From: Planctomycetaceae bacterium
Lineage (GTDB): Bacteria > Planctomycetota > Planctomycetia > Pirellulales > Pirellulaceae
NCBI GenBank assembly: GCA_002726245.1
Contig: PBSM01000332.1
Coordinates: 1 to 32,331 of the forward strand
Length of the DNA stretch: 32,331 nucleotides
Direction of reading: 5' to 3'
Under the pieces are notes generated by a model. The model had not been told where the DNA came from. It saw only the letters and a program-made list of their open reading frames with translations, and ran no database searches. The first letter of the stretch is position 1; the number at the start of each line of letters is the position of its first letter. Positions 8,637 through 16,243 of the stretch are shown piece after piece. The position numbers and the translations under genes were made by a program.

Positions 8637-9596
8637 ATGCCTGAGAGTACAGAACAATTCCGCCTGCTCACCCGCAGCGACTTCGATGGCTTAGTATGCG
8701 CGATGCTCTTGAAAGAACTCGGCATGCTCGGTGAGATCAAGTTCGTGCATCCAAAGGACGTCCAAGACGGCAAAGTTGAGGTCACGGACCGTGATGTTCT
8801 GACTAATTTGCCTTACGCACCTGGATGCCACATGTGCTTCGATCACCATGAGAGCGAAGCACTGCGAAACGCGGGCTCGGAAACACCAAACCACGTCCTC
8901 AACCCACATGCCGATTCCACGGCGCGCGTTGTCTATGAATACTATGGCGGTGCCGAGCGCTTCCCCAAGCTACCGCTCGAGATGCTCGAAGCGGTAGACA
9001 AAGCCGACTCGGCTCGCTTCACGCGTGAAGACATCCTTAGTCCGCAGAACTGGGAGCTCCTTTCGTTCCTGATAGATGCCCGTACAGCCCTTGGACGTTT
9101 CCGAGAATTCCGTGTCTCGAACTATCAGCTAATGATGGATCTCATCGACTACTGCCGAGATCACTCGATCGAGCAGATATTGGCTCTGCCCGACGTTCAG
9201 GAACGCGTCGCGCTATACCGCGAACACGAAGGAAAGTTCGTCGAGCAAATCCTACGCTGCACGACTGTTCACGGAAACCTTGCTGTTCTTGATCTGCGCG
9301 AGGAAGAGACGATCTTCGCCGGCAATCGCTTCTTAATCTACGCGATACATCCAGAGACCAATATCTCCACGTATGTTATTTGGGGACTGAAGAAGCAGAA
9401 CACGGTGTTTACGATCGGCAAGTCGATCTTCGACCGAAGCTGTACAACGAATGTTGGCGAGCTTTGCCTGCAATACAATGGCGGTGGCCACGCGGCGGCG
9501 GGCACTTGCCAAGTTCCAAACGAAGCAGCCGAGCAGGTCCTTGGTGAGCTAATCACGCGAATCAACACGGACGCTGGCCTGCTAGTTGCGAACTAA
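8637..9596 (+). CDS. DHH-family phosphoesterase (exopolyphosphatase-like)
   Basis: 319 residues. The DHH superfamily motifs are in order: LLTRSDFDGLVCA (D15, D17) as motif I, HPKDVQDG near 38-45 as motif II, MCFDHHES (D69-H70-H71) as the name-giving motif III, an acidic VDKADSA segment around 130-140 as motif IV, and the DHHA1 glycine signature NGGGHAAAGTC (about 281-291). These metal-dependent enzymes cleave phosphodiester or phosphoanhydride bonds (nanoRNA, cyclic dinucleotides, polyphosphate). The exact substrate cannot be decided. Unlike RecJ it lacks an OB-fold extension, and unlike GdpP it has no membrane or GGDEF part, so it is a stand-alone soluble enzyme. It is divergent from mtnB and ends in an intrinsic terminator. 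Confidence 0.88.
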   Translation: MPESTEQFRLLTRSDFDGLVCAMLLKELGMLGEIKFVHPKDVQDGKVEVTDRDVLTNLPYAPGCHMCFDHHESEALRNAGSETPNHVLNPHADSTARVVYEYYGGAERFPKLPLEMLEAVDKADSARFTREDILSPQNWELLSFLIDARTALGRFREFRVSNYQLMMDLIDYCRDHSIEQILALPDVQERVALYREHEGKFVEQILRCTTVHGNLAVLDLREEETIFAGNRFLIYAIHPETNISTYVIWGLKKQNTVFTIGKSIFDRSCTTNVGELCLQYNGGGHAAAGTCQVPNEAAEQVLGELITRINTDAGLLVAN

Positions 9597-9620
9597 GTTA
9601 GATTCAGACGCGCATGAGAA

Positions 9621-9654
9621 AAGGAGGCTGTGCTAGCACAGCCTCCTTTTTTTT
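9621..9654 (+). terminator. Strong rho-independent terminator after the DHH gene
   Basis: A perfect 12-bp stem AAGGAGGCTGTG (9621-9632) / CACAGCCTCCTT (9637-9648) with a CTAG loop is followed directly by a run of T to 9654. On the opposite strand the stem is followed by TTTTC, so it may also stop minus-strand transcription of the small lipoprotein gene that ends at 9671. Confidence 0.93.
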
Positions 9655-9670
9655 CTTGCTATCGTTACGG

Positions 9671-9901
9671 CTACGGCCGCAGCGCCTCTCGATCGGCCTT
9701 GTAAGCCTTCATAGCCGCCGCCTCGCGGGACAACTTGAACTCCGGTCCCGGAGCGAAGTATTGCACGTCATCCTGCAAGTACCATGGGCTTGGAAGTGTT
9801 TGTCCGGCCACATGAACCTGACACCCGGTCGCGCTAAGGGCGGCGAGCCACACACCGCACACCATCGCTCGGAACCAACTGCTAGTTTGTCTGGTTTTCA
9901 T
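9671..9901 (-). CDS. Small lipoprotein of unknown function
   Basis: 76 residues from ATG 9901, with GGAG ten bases upstream. The N-terminus is a lipoprotein signal: basic start, hydrophobic MVCGVWLAALSA, then a lipobox-like SATGC with the cysteine at about residue 27. The mature part is only about 50 residues, rich in aromatic and charged residues (PSPWYLQDDVQYFAPGPEFK) and ending in an Ala/Lys-rich helix. I have the impression of similar short proteins in other planctomycetes, but cannot verify it. The coding signal is supported by the signal peptide, the ribosome binding site and the terminator just downstream. It is divergent from the CHAT-like gene. A longer upstream frame exists but lacks these features. 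Confidence 0.65.
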   Translation of the reverse strand: MKTRQTSSWFRAMVCGVWLAALSATGCQVHVAGQTLPSPWYLQDDVQYFAPGPEFKLSREAAAMKAYKADREALRP

Positions 9902-10144
9902 CGTCAGCGTTCTCCGTACAACCGGTCCAATCGTCACAAGTTATCGGAAGGTCGGAAGGCCCGCTCCACCCAATCCTCAGAAAACTCCGCGCATTTGGAA
10001 AACTTAACGCTCCCGCCTAGCAAATGGTCGCCGGTCGTGAAGCAATCCGTTATGATGAGTGAAGCTGGGCAAGGTGAGTTCGTCGCCAGATCTAATGCCG
10101 TCTTCCGGAACAGTGCTAGCCCTGACCTTTGTTGGAGCCCGTCG

Positions 10145-13100
10145 ATGATCGCCCGTCGCTTCCAGGCTATTCGATCTCGTCACTTCTTTACACTTGTCGT
10201 AGGCGCCATCGCGGCCGCTGTCTTTGCGCCGATGAGCTACGGACAAGGAGCGCAGACGCGCGAATACCCGCCTAGCGAGTATTACCTCGCCTTCAACATC
10301 TTCGACGACGGCGACTTTGCCGGTGCGGCGCGCGCGTTTGGTCAGGCTGGGCGTCTTGGTATTCGCAGTACGGAAGGCCGCTGGGTTGATTCGATTTGCT
10401 ATCACGCGATGATCGGCGAGTCACTTTATCAGATGGGCGAGTTGGGCAGCGCACTCGACGAGTACACAGCCGCCCTGAATCTCTTCCTGGCTCACCGTAA
10501 CTGGCTCTTGCGAGTCGAAATGGCTCCCGGGCTTGAGCCTGATCGAAGCAGGCCCCGTCGGCCCGTCAATTGGGGAGTGACGACGCGACGCACGGTGCCG
10601 GCTCGCTTCCCAAATCGTTATCCGATCCTTCAGGGTCGATTCGACAACGAACGCGTGCTTCAACAGGGTGGCGTTGTCGCGTTGCCCGAGTTCTATCTGA
10701 TCAATGCACACGAAATCATGCGCTGCACAGGGCTGGCAATCCGGCGCCGCGGCGAGATCATGGGCCGCGCGGCCGCTCATGATCCGCTCACCGGCCTGCT
10801 TGTTCAAGCACTGGCGGTTCGACCAGCTCCGCCAAACCATTGGTCAGGAGCTTGGATCAGCAGCTTGCTTGGATTGACTTACGCATCGGCAGGCCGCGTC
10901 CCTGAAGCTCAGGCGGAGCTGGGTCAGTCACTCACAGCGGGCGGCAACTATGACCATCCTCTCACTGCAACGTCGCTCCTGGCGCTCGGCAAGCTGGCCT
11001 TTGCGCATGAGCAGTACGGCCAGGCGTCGCAGTGGTTCTTGGAGGCCAGTTACAGTGCTGCTTGGTTCTCGCAATACGGTCTCGTCGAAGAGTCGCTGCG
11101 GCATGGGGCTCTGACGCACATCGTTTCCGGACAGAATGGCCTGTATCCGCCCCTCGCGCCCGCCGCGAATTGGGCTCGGCGTCAGGCGGACTTCCTGGAG
11201 GCGTCGCTTGTCGTCAGCGCAGCCGAAGTTGCTGCTACTGCCGGCGAAACCGCGGCAGCGATTACTTTGCTGGAGCAAACGCGACGAACGATGGCCCGAG
11301 CGGACATGAGGGTTGGTGCGGTCGGCGCTCGACAACAATATGTGCTCGCCCTGGCGAGTTACGCTGCGGGTAACGTGCAAAATGGAGATGCTGCTTTCGC
11401 GGCTTTGATGGCGTATCAGAGGAAGAATTCGTTCCGGCTGTTCGAACTTGGCTTGATCGATCAACTTGCACTATCGGGGCGGATCACCGAGCGGCAGGCG
11501 AGTCAGTTGTACGAGTATGCCTTGCGTGAACCGACAGCTCAGGATTGGGCAATCCAGCCCGTCGAGACGTTATCGGTCGTCCTCACGCCTCACCTGCCAC
11601 CACTCGAACATTGGTTCCAGATTGCGCTCAAACGGAAGCAGAACGAGGACGCGATCCAAATCACGGACCGCATTCGCCGCCATCGCTTCTTTACGACCTT
11701 GCCGATGGGTGGGCGGCTTGTTGCACTCCGCTGGGTGCTCGAAGCCTCCGACGAGTCGCTTAGCGAACGCGCTCGGCTTCAGAGACAAGATATCCTGGCT
11801 CGCTATCCAAAGTACGCGGCGTTGGCCAAGCAAGCAGCCGCATTGCGGCGAGAAGTGAAAACGCTGCCGTTGGTGCCAGACGATGACGAACGTTCGCGAA
11901 AACAAGTCGATCTCTTGAAGCAGCTCGATTTGGTTAGCAAGAACCAGGAGATTGTGCTTCGCGAGATCGCGCTGCGGCGAGTCCCGGCTGATTTTGTGTT
12001 TCCGCCACCTTTGGACTTCAAGAAGTTCAAGGACGAGATGCCCGATCGCAGTATGGTGCTGTCGTTCATCGAGGCGGCCGGCACAATCCACGTTTTCAGC
12101 TTTGGTAAAGAAGAGTATCTGCACTGGCAAATCGACAAGGGCGCGAAGCTAACGAAAGATATCTCCGACTTTCTGCGACAACTCGGGCACTACGACAAAA
12201 ACCAACCTGTCGAATTGGACGCGATCCAAGACGATGCGTGGAAGGAGCCGGCTCGCGAATTGCTTGCCGCCCTCACCAACAATGCCACCCCCTCCACTTG
12301 GGAGAAGATAGACGAACTGATCATCGTGCCCGATGGTCCGCTTTGGTACACGCCATTCGAGGCGTTACAAGTCGGCAAGGCTGGCGAAACCGTTCCCTTG
12401 ATCTCACGCACGCGAATTCGTTACGCACCCACCATCGCGTTGGCGAAGCAAGACACTCGCCCGGCCAAGCGCGCTGCAGAGACCGCGGTTGTCGTGGGAG
12501 CGCTTTTTCCACGTGACTCGCGCGAGATTGCTGAATCAGAATTCGAATTACTACGAACATCCTTACCTGATGCAACACGGCTGCCCGATCCGTTGACAGT
12601 TCCATCGTCACTGTTAGCGGCCGTCAGCGATCGTCTTGTCGTGCTGACGGATATTCAGCGTGAAGCATCAGGGGCCTACGAGTGGTCACCGGTGCAGATG
12701 GACCGCGGCAAGTTGGGCAGCACGCTGAGTCACTGGATGACACTGCCTTGGGGCAGCCCCGATCAAGTCATATTGCCCGGCTTCCATAGCTCCGCCGAAT
12801 CGGCAATGAAACGAGGCAGCAAGGGCGAAGAAGTCTTTCTAGCGGTCTGCGGCTTGATGGCCAGCGGATCTCGAACCGTGCTTATCAGTCGTTGGCGCAC
12901 CGGTGGTAAAACGAGTTACGATCTCGTGCGTGAGTTCGTGCAAGAGCTGCCTTACACCACCGCCTCAGATGCCTGGCAGCGCAGTGTCTTTCTCGCCATG
13001 CAGGACGATCTATTCCTGGAACGCGAGCCGCGAGTCAAGCCAACCGATTCGGAAGTTAACATCAAGTGTGACCATCCATTCTTCTGGGCAGGCTACGTCC

Positions 13101-13168
13101 TCGCCGGCAGCGGCGCGAAGCCACTGGCGGATGAGCCCGACAAAACCGACGCGGTTGCCGACAAGTAG
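10145..13168 (+). CDS. Secreted TPR/CHAT-domain-like protein lacking the catalytic residues
   Basis: 1007 residues from ATG 10145, which has GGAG seven bases upstream and starts a clear signal peptide (hydrophobic LVVGAIAAAVFAPM, then SYGQGAQ). The open frame extends 531 bases further 5', but that part has no coding character. Residues 40-560 are helical and TPR-like (SEYYLAFNIFDDGDFAGAARAF, GELGSALDEYTAALNLF, EQYGQASQWFLEASYSAAWF). Residues 600-690 are lysine/arginine-rich helices, possibly coiled coil. From about 725, IIVPDGPLWYTPFEAL and later SGSRTVLISRWRTGG match the ends of a CHAT (caspase HetF-associated) fold. The expected catalytic His (THG) and Cys (SACETG) positions read DIQREASG and PGFHSSAE, so protease activity is unlikely. 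It may be a scaffold or binding protein. A possible start further upstream at 10052 was not chosen. Confidence 0.85.
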   Translation: MIARRFQAIRSRHFFTLVVGAIAAAVFAPMSYGQGAQTREYPPSEYYLAFNIFDDGDFAGAARAFGQAGRLGIRSTEGRWVDSICYHAMIGESLYQMGELGSALDEYTAALNLFLAHRNWLLRVEMAPGLEPDRSRPRRPVNWGVTTRRTVPARFPNRYPILQGRFDNERVLQQGGVVALPEFYLINAHEIMRCTGLAIRRRGEIMGRAAAHDPLTGLLVQALAVRPAPPNHWSGAWISSLLGLTYASAGRVPEAQAELGQSLTAGGNYDHPLTATSLLALGKLAFAHEQYGQASQWFLEASYSAAWFSQYGLVEESLRHGALTHIVSGQNGLYPPLAPAANWARRQADFLEASLVVSAAEVAATAGETAAAITLLEQTRRTMARADMRVGAVGARQQYVLALASYAAGNVQNGDAAFAALMAYQRKNSFRLFELGLIDQLALSGRITERQASQLYEYALREPTAQDWAIQPVETLSVVLTPHLPPLEHWFQIALKRKQNEDAIQITDRIRRHRFFTTLPMGGRLVALRWVLEASDESLSERARLQRQDILARYPKYAALAKQAAALRREVKTLPLVPDDDERSRKQVDLLKQLDLVSKNQEIVLREIALRRVPADFVFPPPLDFKKFKDEMPDRSMVLSFIEAAGTIHVFSFGKEEYLHWQIDKGAKLTKDISDFLRQLGHYDKNQPVELDAIQDDAWKEPARELLAALTNNATPSTWEKIDELIIVPDGPLWYTPFEALQVGKAGETVPLISRTRIRYAPTIALAKQDTRPAKRAAETAVVVGALFPRDSREIAESEFELLRTSLPDATRLPDPLTVPSSLLAAVSDRLVVLTDIQREASGAYEWSPVQMDRGKLGSTLSHWMTLPWGSPDQVILPGFHSSAESAMKRGSKGEEVFLAVCGLMASGSRTVLISRWRTGGKTSYDLVREFVQELPYTTASDAWQRSVFLAMQDDLFLEREPRVKPTDSEVNIKCDHPFFWAGYVLAGSGAKPLADEPDKTDAVADK

Positions 13169-13270
13169 ACCGAGCCGCGTGCGGATTCTTCGCAAAAAGG
13201 GCCGGATTCTTATCTATTTCATGACGCGGCGACTGGCTGAAATCGCCTCGTGACCTTATTCTAGAAGAAG

Positions 13271-13543
13271 ATGAGACCGAGTCTCGATAAGCAAAACGCT
13301 CCGATGCTCCCGATTCAGTTCTTACACCCCGGTGAACCAGCAGTTGTCGAGGCACTCGATGGCCCAGACGTGGTCGTGCACCGGTTGCGTGAGATGGGAC
13401 TTGAGCCGGGCGCGGAAGTCGAGATGCTTCAAGAAGGCAGTCCTTGCATCATACGGATCGGTGAGCAGCGGCTTTCCTTACGCTTCGACGACTCGACAAC
13501 GATCTTTGTCTCCACCTTCGCCCAGCCTAAGCCAGCCGTCTGA
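13271..13543 (+). CDS. feoA: FeoA-family protein (first copy)
   Basis: 90 residues forming a small SH3-like beta-barrel domain. The characteristic pattern VVVHRLREMGLEPGAEVEML followed by RIGEQRLSLRFDDS and a final strand is plain. FeoA partners the membrane transporter FeoB in ferrous iron uptake and is thought to modulate it on the cytoplasmic side. The start is ATG 13271 with AGAAGAAG close upstream; ATG 13304 would remove a short unconserved leader. It is the first gene of the feo operon, with 14 bases to the second feoA. I see no clear Fur-type palindrome in the 102 bases upstream. Confidence 0.9.
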   Translation: MRPSLDKQNAPMLPIQFLHPGEPAVVEALDGPDVVVHRLREMGLEPGAEVEMLQEGSPCIIRIGEQRLSLRFDDSTTIFVSTFAQPKPAV

Positions 13544-13557
13544 CCCGCCCGTACCTC

Positions 13558-13788
13558 ATGTCCAGATTGAACGAACTCAAGGAAGGCGATCGCGCTCGAA
13601 TCGTTGATGTTGATGGTGACGACAGCATCGCCGTTCGACTCTTGGAGATGGGGCTGACACCCGATGAAGAGATTGAACTGGTCGGCTTCGCTCCGCTCGG
13701 CGACCCGATCGAGTTTGAAGTACGCGGCTATCGACTCTCGCTCCGGTCCACCGAGGCCAAGCGGGTTGAAGTCGAGATACTCCCCTGA
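13558..13788 (+). CDS. feoA: FeoA-family protein (second copy)
   Basis: 76 residues, a complete FeoA domain: LNELKEGDRARIVDVDGDDS, VRLLEMGLTPDEEIELVGFA, PIEFEVRGYRLSLRSTEAKR and a closing strand VEVEIL. It differs clearly from the neighbouring first copy, so it is not a recent duplication. A stand-alone second FeoA encoded 20 bases before feoB suggests the two proteins have different roles, for example one regulating the G domain and one structural. That division is inference. Confidence 0.93.
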   Translation: MSRLNELKEGDRARIVDVDGDDSIAVRLLEMGLTPDEEIELVGFAPLGDPIEFEVRGYRLSLRSTEAKRVEVEILP

Positions 13789-13808
13789 CCTGTTCGGACT
13801 CTTCCCGT

Positions 13809-16010
13809 ATGCCGACTATCGACAAATCATCTCGCACGCTCACGGTTGCCATGATCGGCAACCCGAACACTGGCAAGAGCACGCTCTTCAACGCGCTCGC
13901 CGGAATGCGGGCCCGTGTTGGCAATTACCCAGGCGTCACCGTCGAGAAAAAGGTTGGGCGAGTCCAATGGGGCGACATGCACATCGATCTCGTTGATCTG
14001 CCGGGCACGTACAGCCTGTCGCCGCGCACGATAGACGAGATGGTTTCAGTCGATGTACTGCTCGGCCGACAAAAAGACCTCGCGAAACTCGACGGAGTCG
14101 TCTGTATCGTTGATGCGTCGAACCTGGAACGTAACTTCTATCTGCTCAGTCAGATCCTTGACGTTGGGCTGCCAACCATTCTTGTGCTGAACATGTGGGA
14201 TGTTGCACAAAGCCGCGGCATTTCGATTGACGTGGAAGCGTTAGAGACACGGCTTGGGATTCCGGTCATCAAAACCGAAGCCCACCGTAGGCACGGCATT
14301 GCTGAATTGCGTGCCGCAGTAGAGAAACTCGCGAAGTCAGCAGCCAAACCGGCACCGAAGTTGTTCCCGCCTGAGTTCTACGAAGAGACAAGCGGCTTGA
14401 TGGAGAAGCTGCGCGATGCCGGAGGCCAAGAGATCCCACTCTATCTTGCGGAACGGTTGCTTCTCGATGTTGGCGGACAAGCCGAAAAGGAACTCGCTTT
14501 GAATGACGGCGAACTGTATCAACAACTGCACGCCGCCAGAGCACGCTTGAAAGAATCAGGCTGCCGAATTCCCGCGGTCGAAGCCAAAGTACGTTACGGT
14601 TGGGCGCGCGAACTGCTTGATGGAATTGCCACGCGCCCACAAAAGGGAGTTGATACGTTCAGCGACAAGCTTGATCGTATCTTCACCCACCGCATCATCG
14701 GCTTGTTGATCTTCGCTGCCGTGATGTTTGTTGTGTTTCAGGCGATCTATAGCTGGGCCGGCCCGTTCATGGAACGCATCGTAGAAGGGCAGGGGCTGTT
14801 AGCCGCGGGAGTCGAGGCGGTACTCGCCCCGGGAGCTCTGCGAAGCCTCCTTGTTGACGGAGTGATAGCGGGTGTTGGCGGTGTGATCGTGTTCTTGCCG
14901 CAAATCCTTATCCTCTTCCTATTCATCGCGATCCTAGAAGACTGCGGCTACATGGCGCGAGCCGCTTTCTTGATGGACAAACTCATGACGAAAGTTGGCT
15001 TGAACGGCAAATCGTTTGTGCCGCTGATGTCTTCGTTCGCGTGTGCCGTTCCCGGCATCATGGCAACTCGCACGATCGAAAACCGCCGGGATCGGATGGT
15101 CACGATTCTTGTGGCTCCGCTGATGAGCTGTTCCGCTCGGCTGCCCGTTTACATGCTTCTAATCAGTGTCTTCATCCCATCGACCACGTACCTTCGCGGC
15201 TGGGTCGGACTGCATGGACTTGTGTTATTCGGCATGTCATCCCTTGGCCTCTTGGTGGCCATCCCGATTGCTTGGTTGTTAAAGAAGACATGGTTCAAAG
15301 GCGACACACCGCCGTTCGTGATGGAGTTGCCGACTTACAAGTGGCTTTCGCCGCGAATCGTGTTTCATCGTGTGTACGATCGCGGCAAAGCCTTCATCAC
15401 CCGGGCCGGCACGTTGATCTTTGCAACGACAATCGTTGTCTGGGCCGCGGGATATTTCCCGGGAGATCACAGCGAGCTGGATCAGGTAACCGCACAGATC
15501 GAGCAGCTCGAAGCTGAGGCCGGGGAGTCTGGCCCGCTAGCGTCCGAGGTCGATCCGCTGCGAGAAAAACGCAACGAGCTGAGCAGCCAGCTCATCGCTT
15601 CGAGCGTTCTTGGTCGAGTCGGACATGCGATTGAGCCCACCGTCAGGCCACTCGGATGGGATTGGAAGATTGGCGTCGGAGCAATCGCTTCGTTCCCAGC
15701 TCGTGAAGTGATCATCGCCACATTGGGAACGATTTACAGCCTGGGGGGAGACGTCGATAAGGAAGATACGGGCTTGAAATCAGCGATGCTTGAATCGAAG
15801 TGGCCGGATGGGCGGCCGGTGTATAACATTCCGGTCGCGCTGTCGATCATGGTCTTTTTCGCCCTGTGCGCACAATGTGCTGCTACACTGATGGTAATGA
15901 AACGCGAGACAAACAGTTGGCGATGGCCCGCGTTTGCTTTCGTCTATATGACCGGGCTCGCGTACGTTGGTGCCTTGATTACCTATCAAGTAGGAATGCT
16001 CTTCGCATAA
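13809..16010 (+). CDS. feoB: Ferrous iron transporter FeoB
   Basis: 733 residues, full length. The N-terminal G domain has G1 GNPNTGKST (17-25), G3 DLPGTYS (63-69) and a G4-type NMWD (128-131). Most GTPases have NKxD; the Met is usual in FeoB, while the Trp is a small variation. A helical GDI-like spacer follows (about 170-280). The membrane part begins around 295 with IIGLLIFAAVMFVVFQAIYS and carries both Gate motifs, including DCGYMARAAFLMD and PLMSSFACAVPGIMATRTIE, whose cysteines are proposed to line the iron path. A charged 60-residue coiled-coil-like segment (EQLEAEAGES...LREKRNEL, about 560-600) lies between late membrane helices. It imports Fe2+ across the inner membrane. Cotranscribed with two feoA genes and a Cys-rich partner. 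Confidence 0.97.
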   Translation: MPTIDKSSRTLTVAMIGNPNTGKSTLFNALAGMRARVGNYPGVTVEKKVGRVQWGDMHIDLVDLPGTYSLSPRTIDEMVSVDVLLGRQKDLAKLDGVVCIVDASNLERNFYLLSQILDVGLPTILVLNMWDVAQSRGISIDVEALETRLGIPVIKTEAHRRHGIAELRAAVEKLAKSAAKPAPKLFPPEFYEETSGLMEKLRDAGGQEIPLYLAERLLLDVGGQAEKELALNDGELYQQLHAARARLKESGCRIPAVEAKVRYGWARELLDGIATRPQKGVDTFSDKLDRIFTHRIIGLLIFAAVMFVVFQAIYSWAGPFMERIVEGQGLLAAGVEAVLAPGALRSLLVDGVIAGVGGVIVFLPQILILFLFIAILEDCGYMARAAFLMDKLMTKVGLNGKSFVPLMSSFACAVPGIMATRTIENRRDRMVTILVAPLMSCSARLPVYMLLISVFIPSTTYLRGWVGLHGLVLFGMSSLGLLVAIPIAWLLKKTWFKGDTPPFVMELPTYKWLSPRIVFHRVYDRGKAFITRAGTLIFATTIVVWAAGYFPGDHSELDQVTAQIEQLEAEAGESGPLASEVDPLREKRNELSSQLIASSVLGRVGHAIEPTVRPLGWDWKIGVGAIASFPAREVIIATLGTIYSLGGDVDKEDTGLKSAMLESKWPDGRPVYNIPVALSIMVFFALCAQCAATLMVMKRETNSWRWPAFAFVYMTGLAYVGALITYQVGMLFA

Positions 16011-16012
16011 CG

Positions 16013-16240
16013 ATGAACGGATCGAATTGGCAACTCGTTGTGACAGTCGTGATTGTCGCGTGGGCGGTATTCGTTCTCGCGCGGAGAGCGGTCTCGTTGT
16101 TTGTGGCACCTGAGCGGTCAAGTTGCAGCGGAGCCGGATGCAGCAGTTGTCCGACAGCGGCGCCAGGCGTCGATCAATCGATCGTACAACTCGATGTTGC
16201 CAATACCGGAATGAAAACTAATACGACGAAAACTGCATAA
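16013..16240 (+). CDS. FeoB-associated Cys-rich membrane protein
   Basis: 75 residues from ATG 16013, two bases after the feoB stop. One N-terminal membrane helix (LVVTVVIVAWAVFVLA) is followed by a basic RRA and a compact cysteine cluster SSCSGAGCSSCPT. This layout matches the small FeoB-associated Cys-rich proteins (Pfam FeoB_associated) that often follow feoB in place of FeoC. The CxxxxCxxC pattern could bind iron or an iron-sulfur cluster or sense redox state at the transporter; none of this is demonstrated. The C-terminal tail after Pro is polar and low in complexity. Three bases separate it from the next gene. Confidence 0.82.
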   Translation: MNGSNWQLVVTVVIVAWAVFVLARRAVSLFVAPERSSCSGAGCSSCPTAAPGVDQSIVQLDVANTGMKTNTTKTA

Positions 16241-16243
16241 GGG

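Noticed and set aside
9614-10144. Long 5' extension of the CHAT-like frame
   Set aside because: It runs across the terminator of the previous gene and the opposite lipoprotein gene, and has no protein-like composition; ATG 10145 has the ribosome binding site and signal peptide.
14269-14640. Minus-strand frames inside feoB and other long genes
   Set aside because: They are antisense shadows of clearly conserved genes and have no independent start signals.
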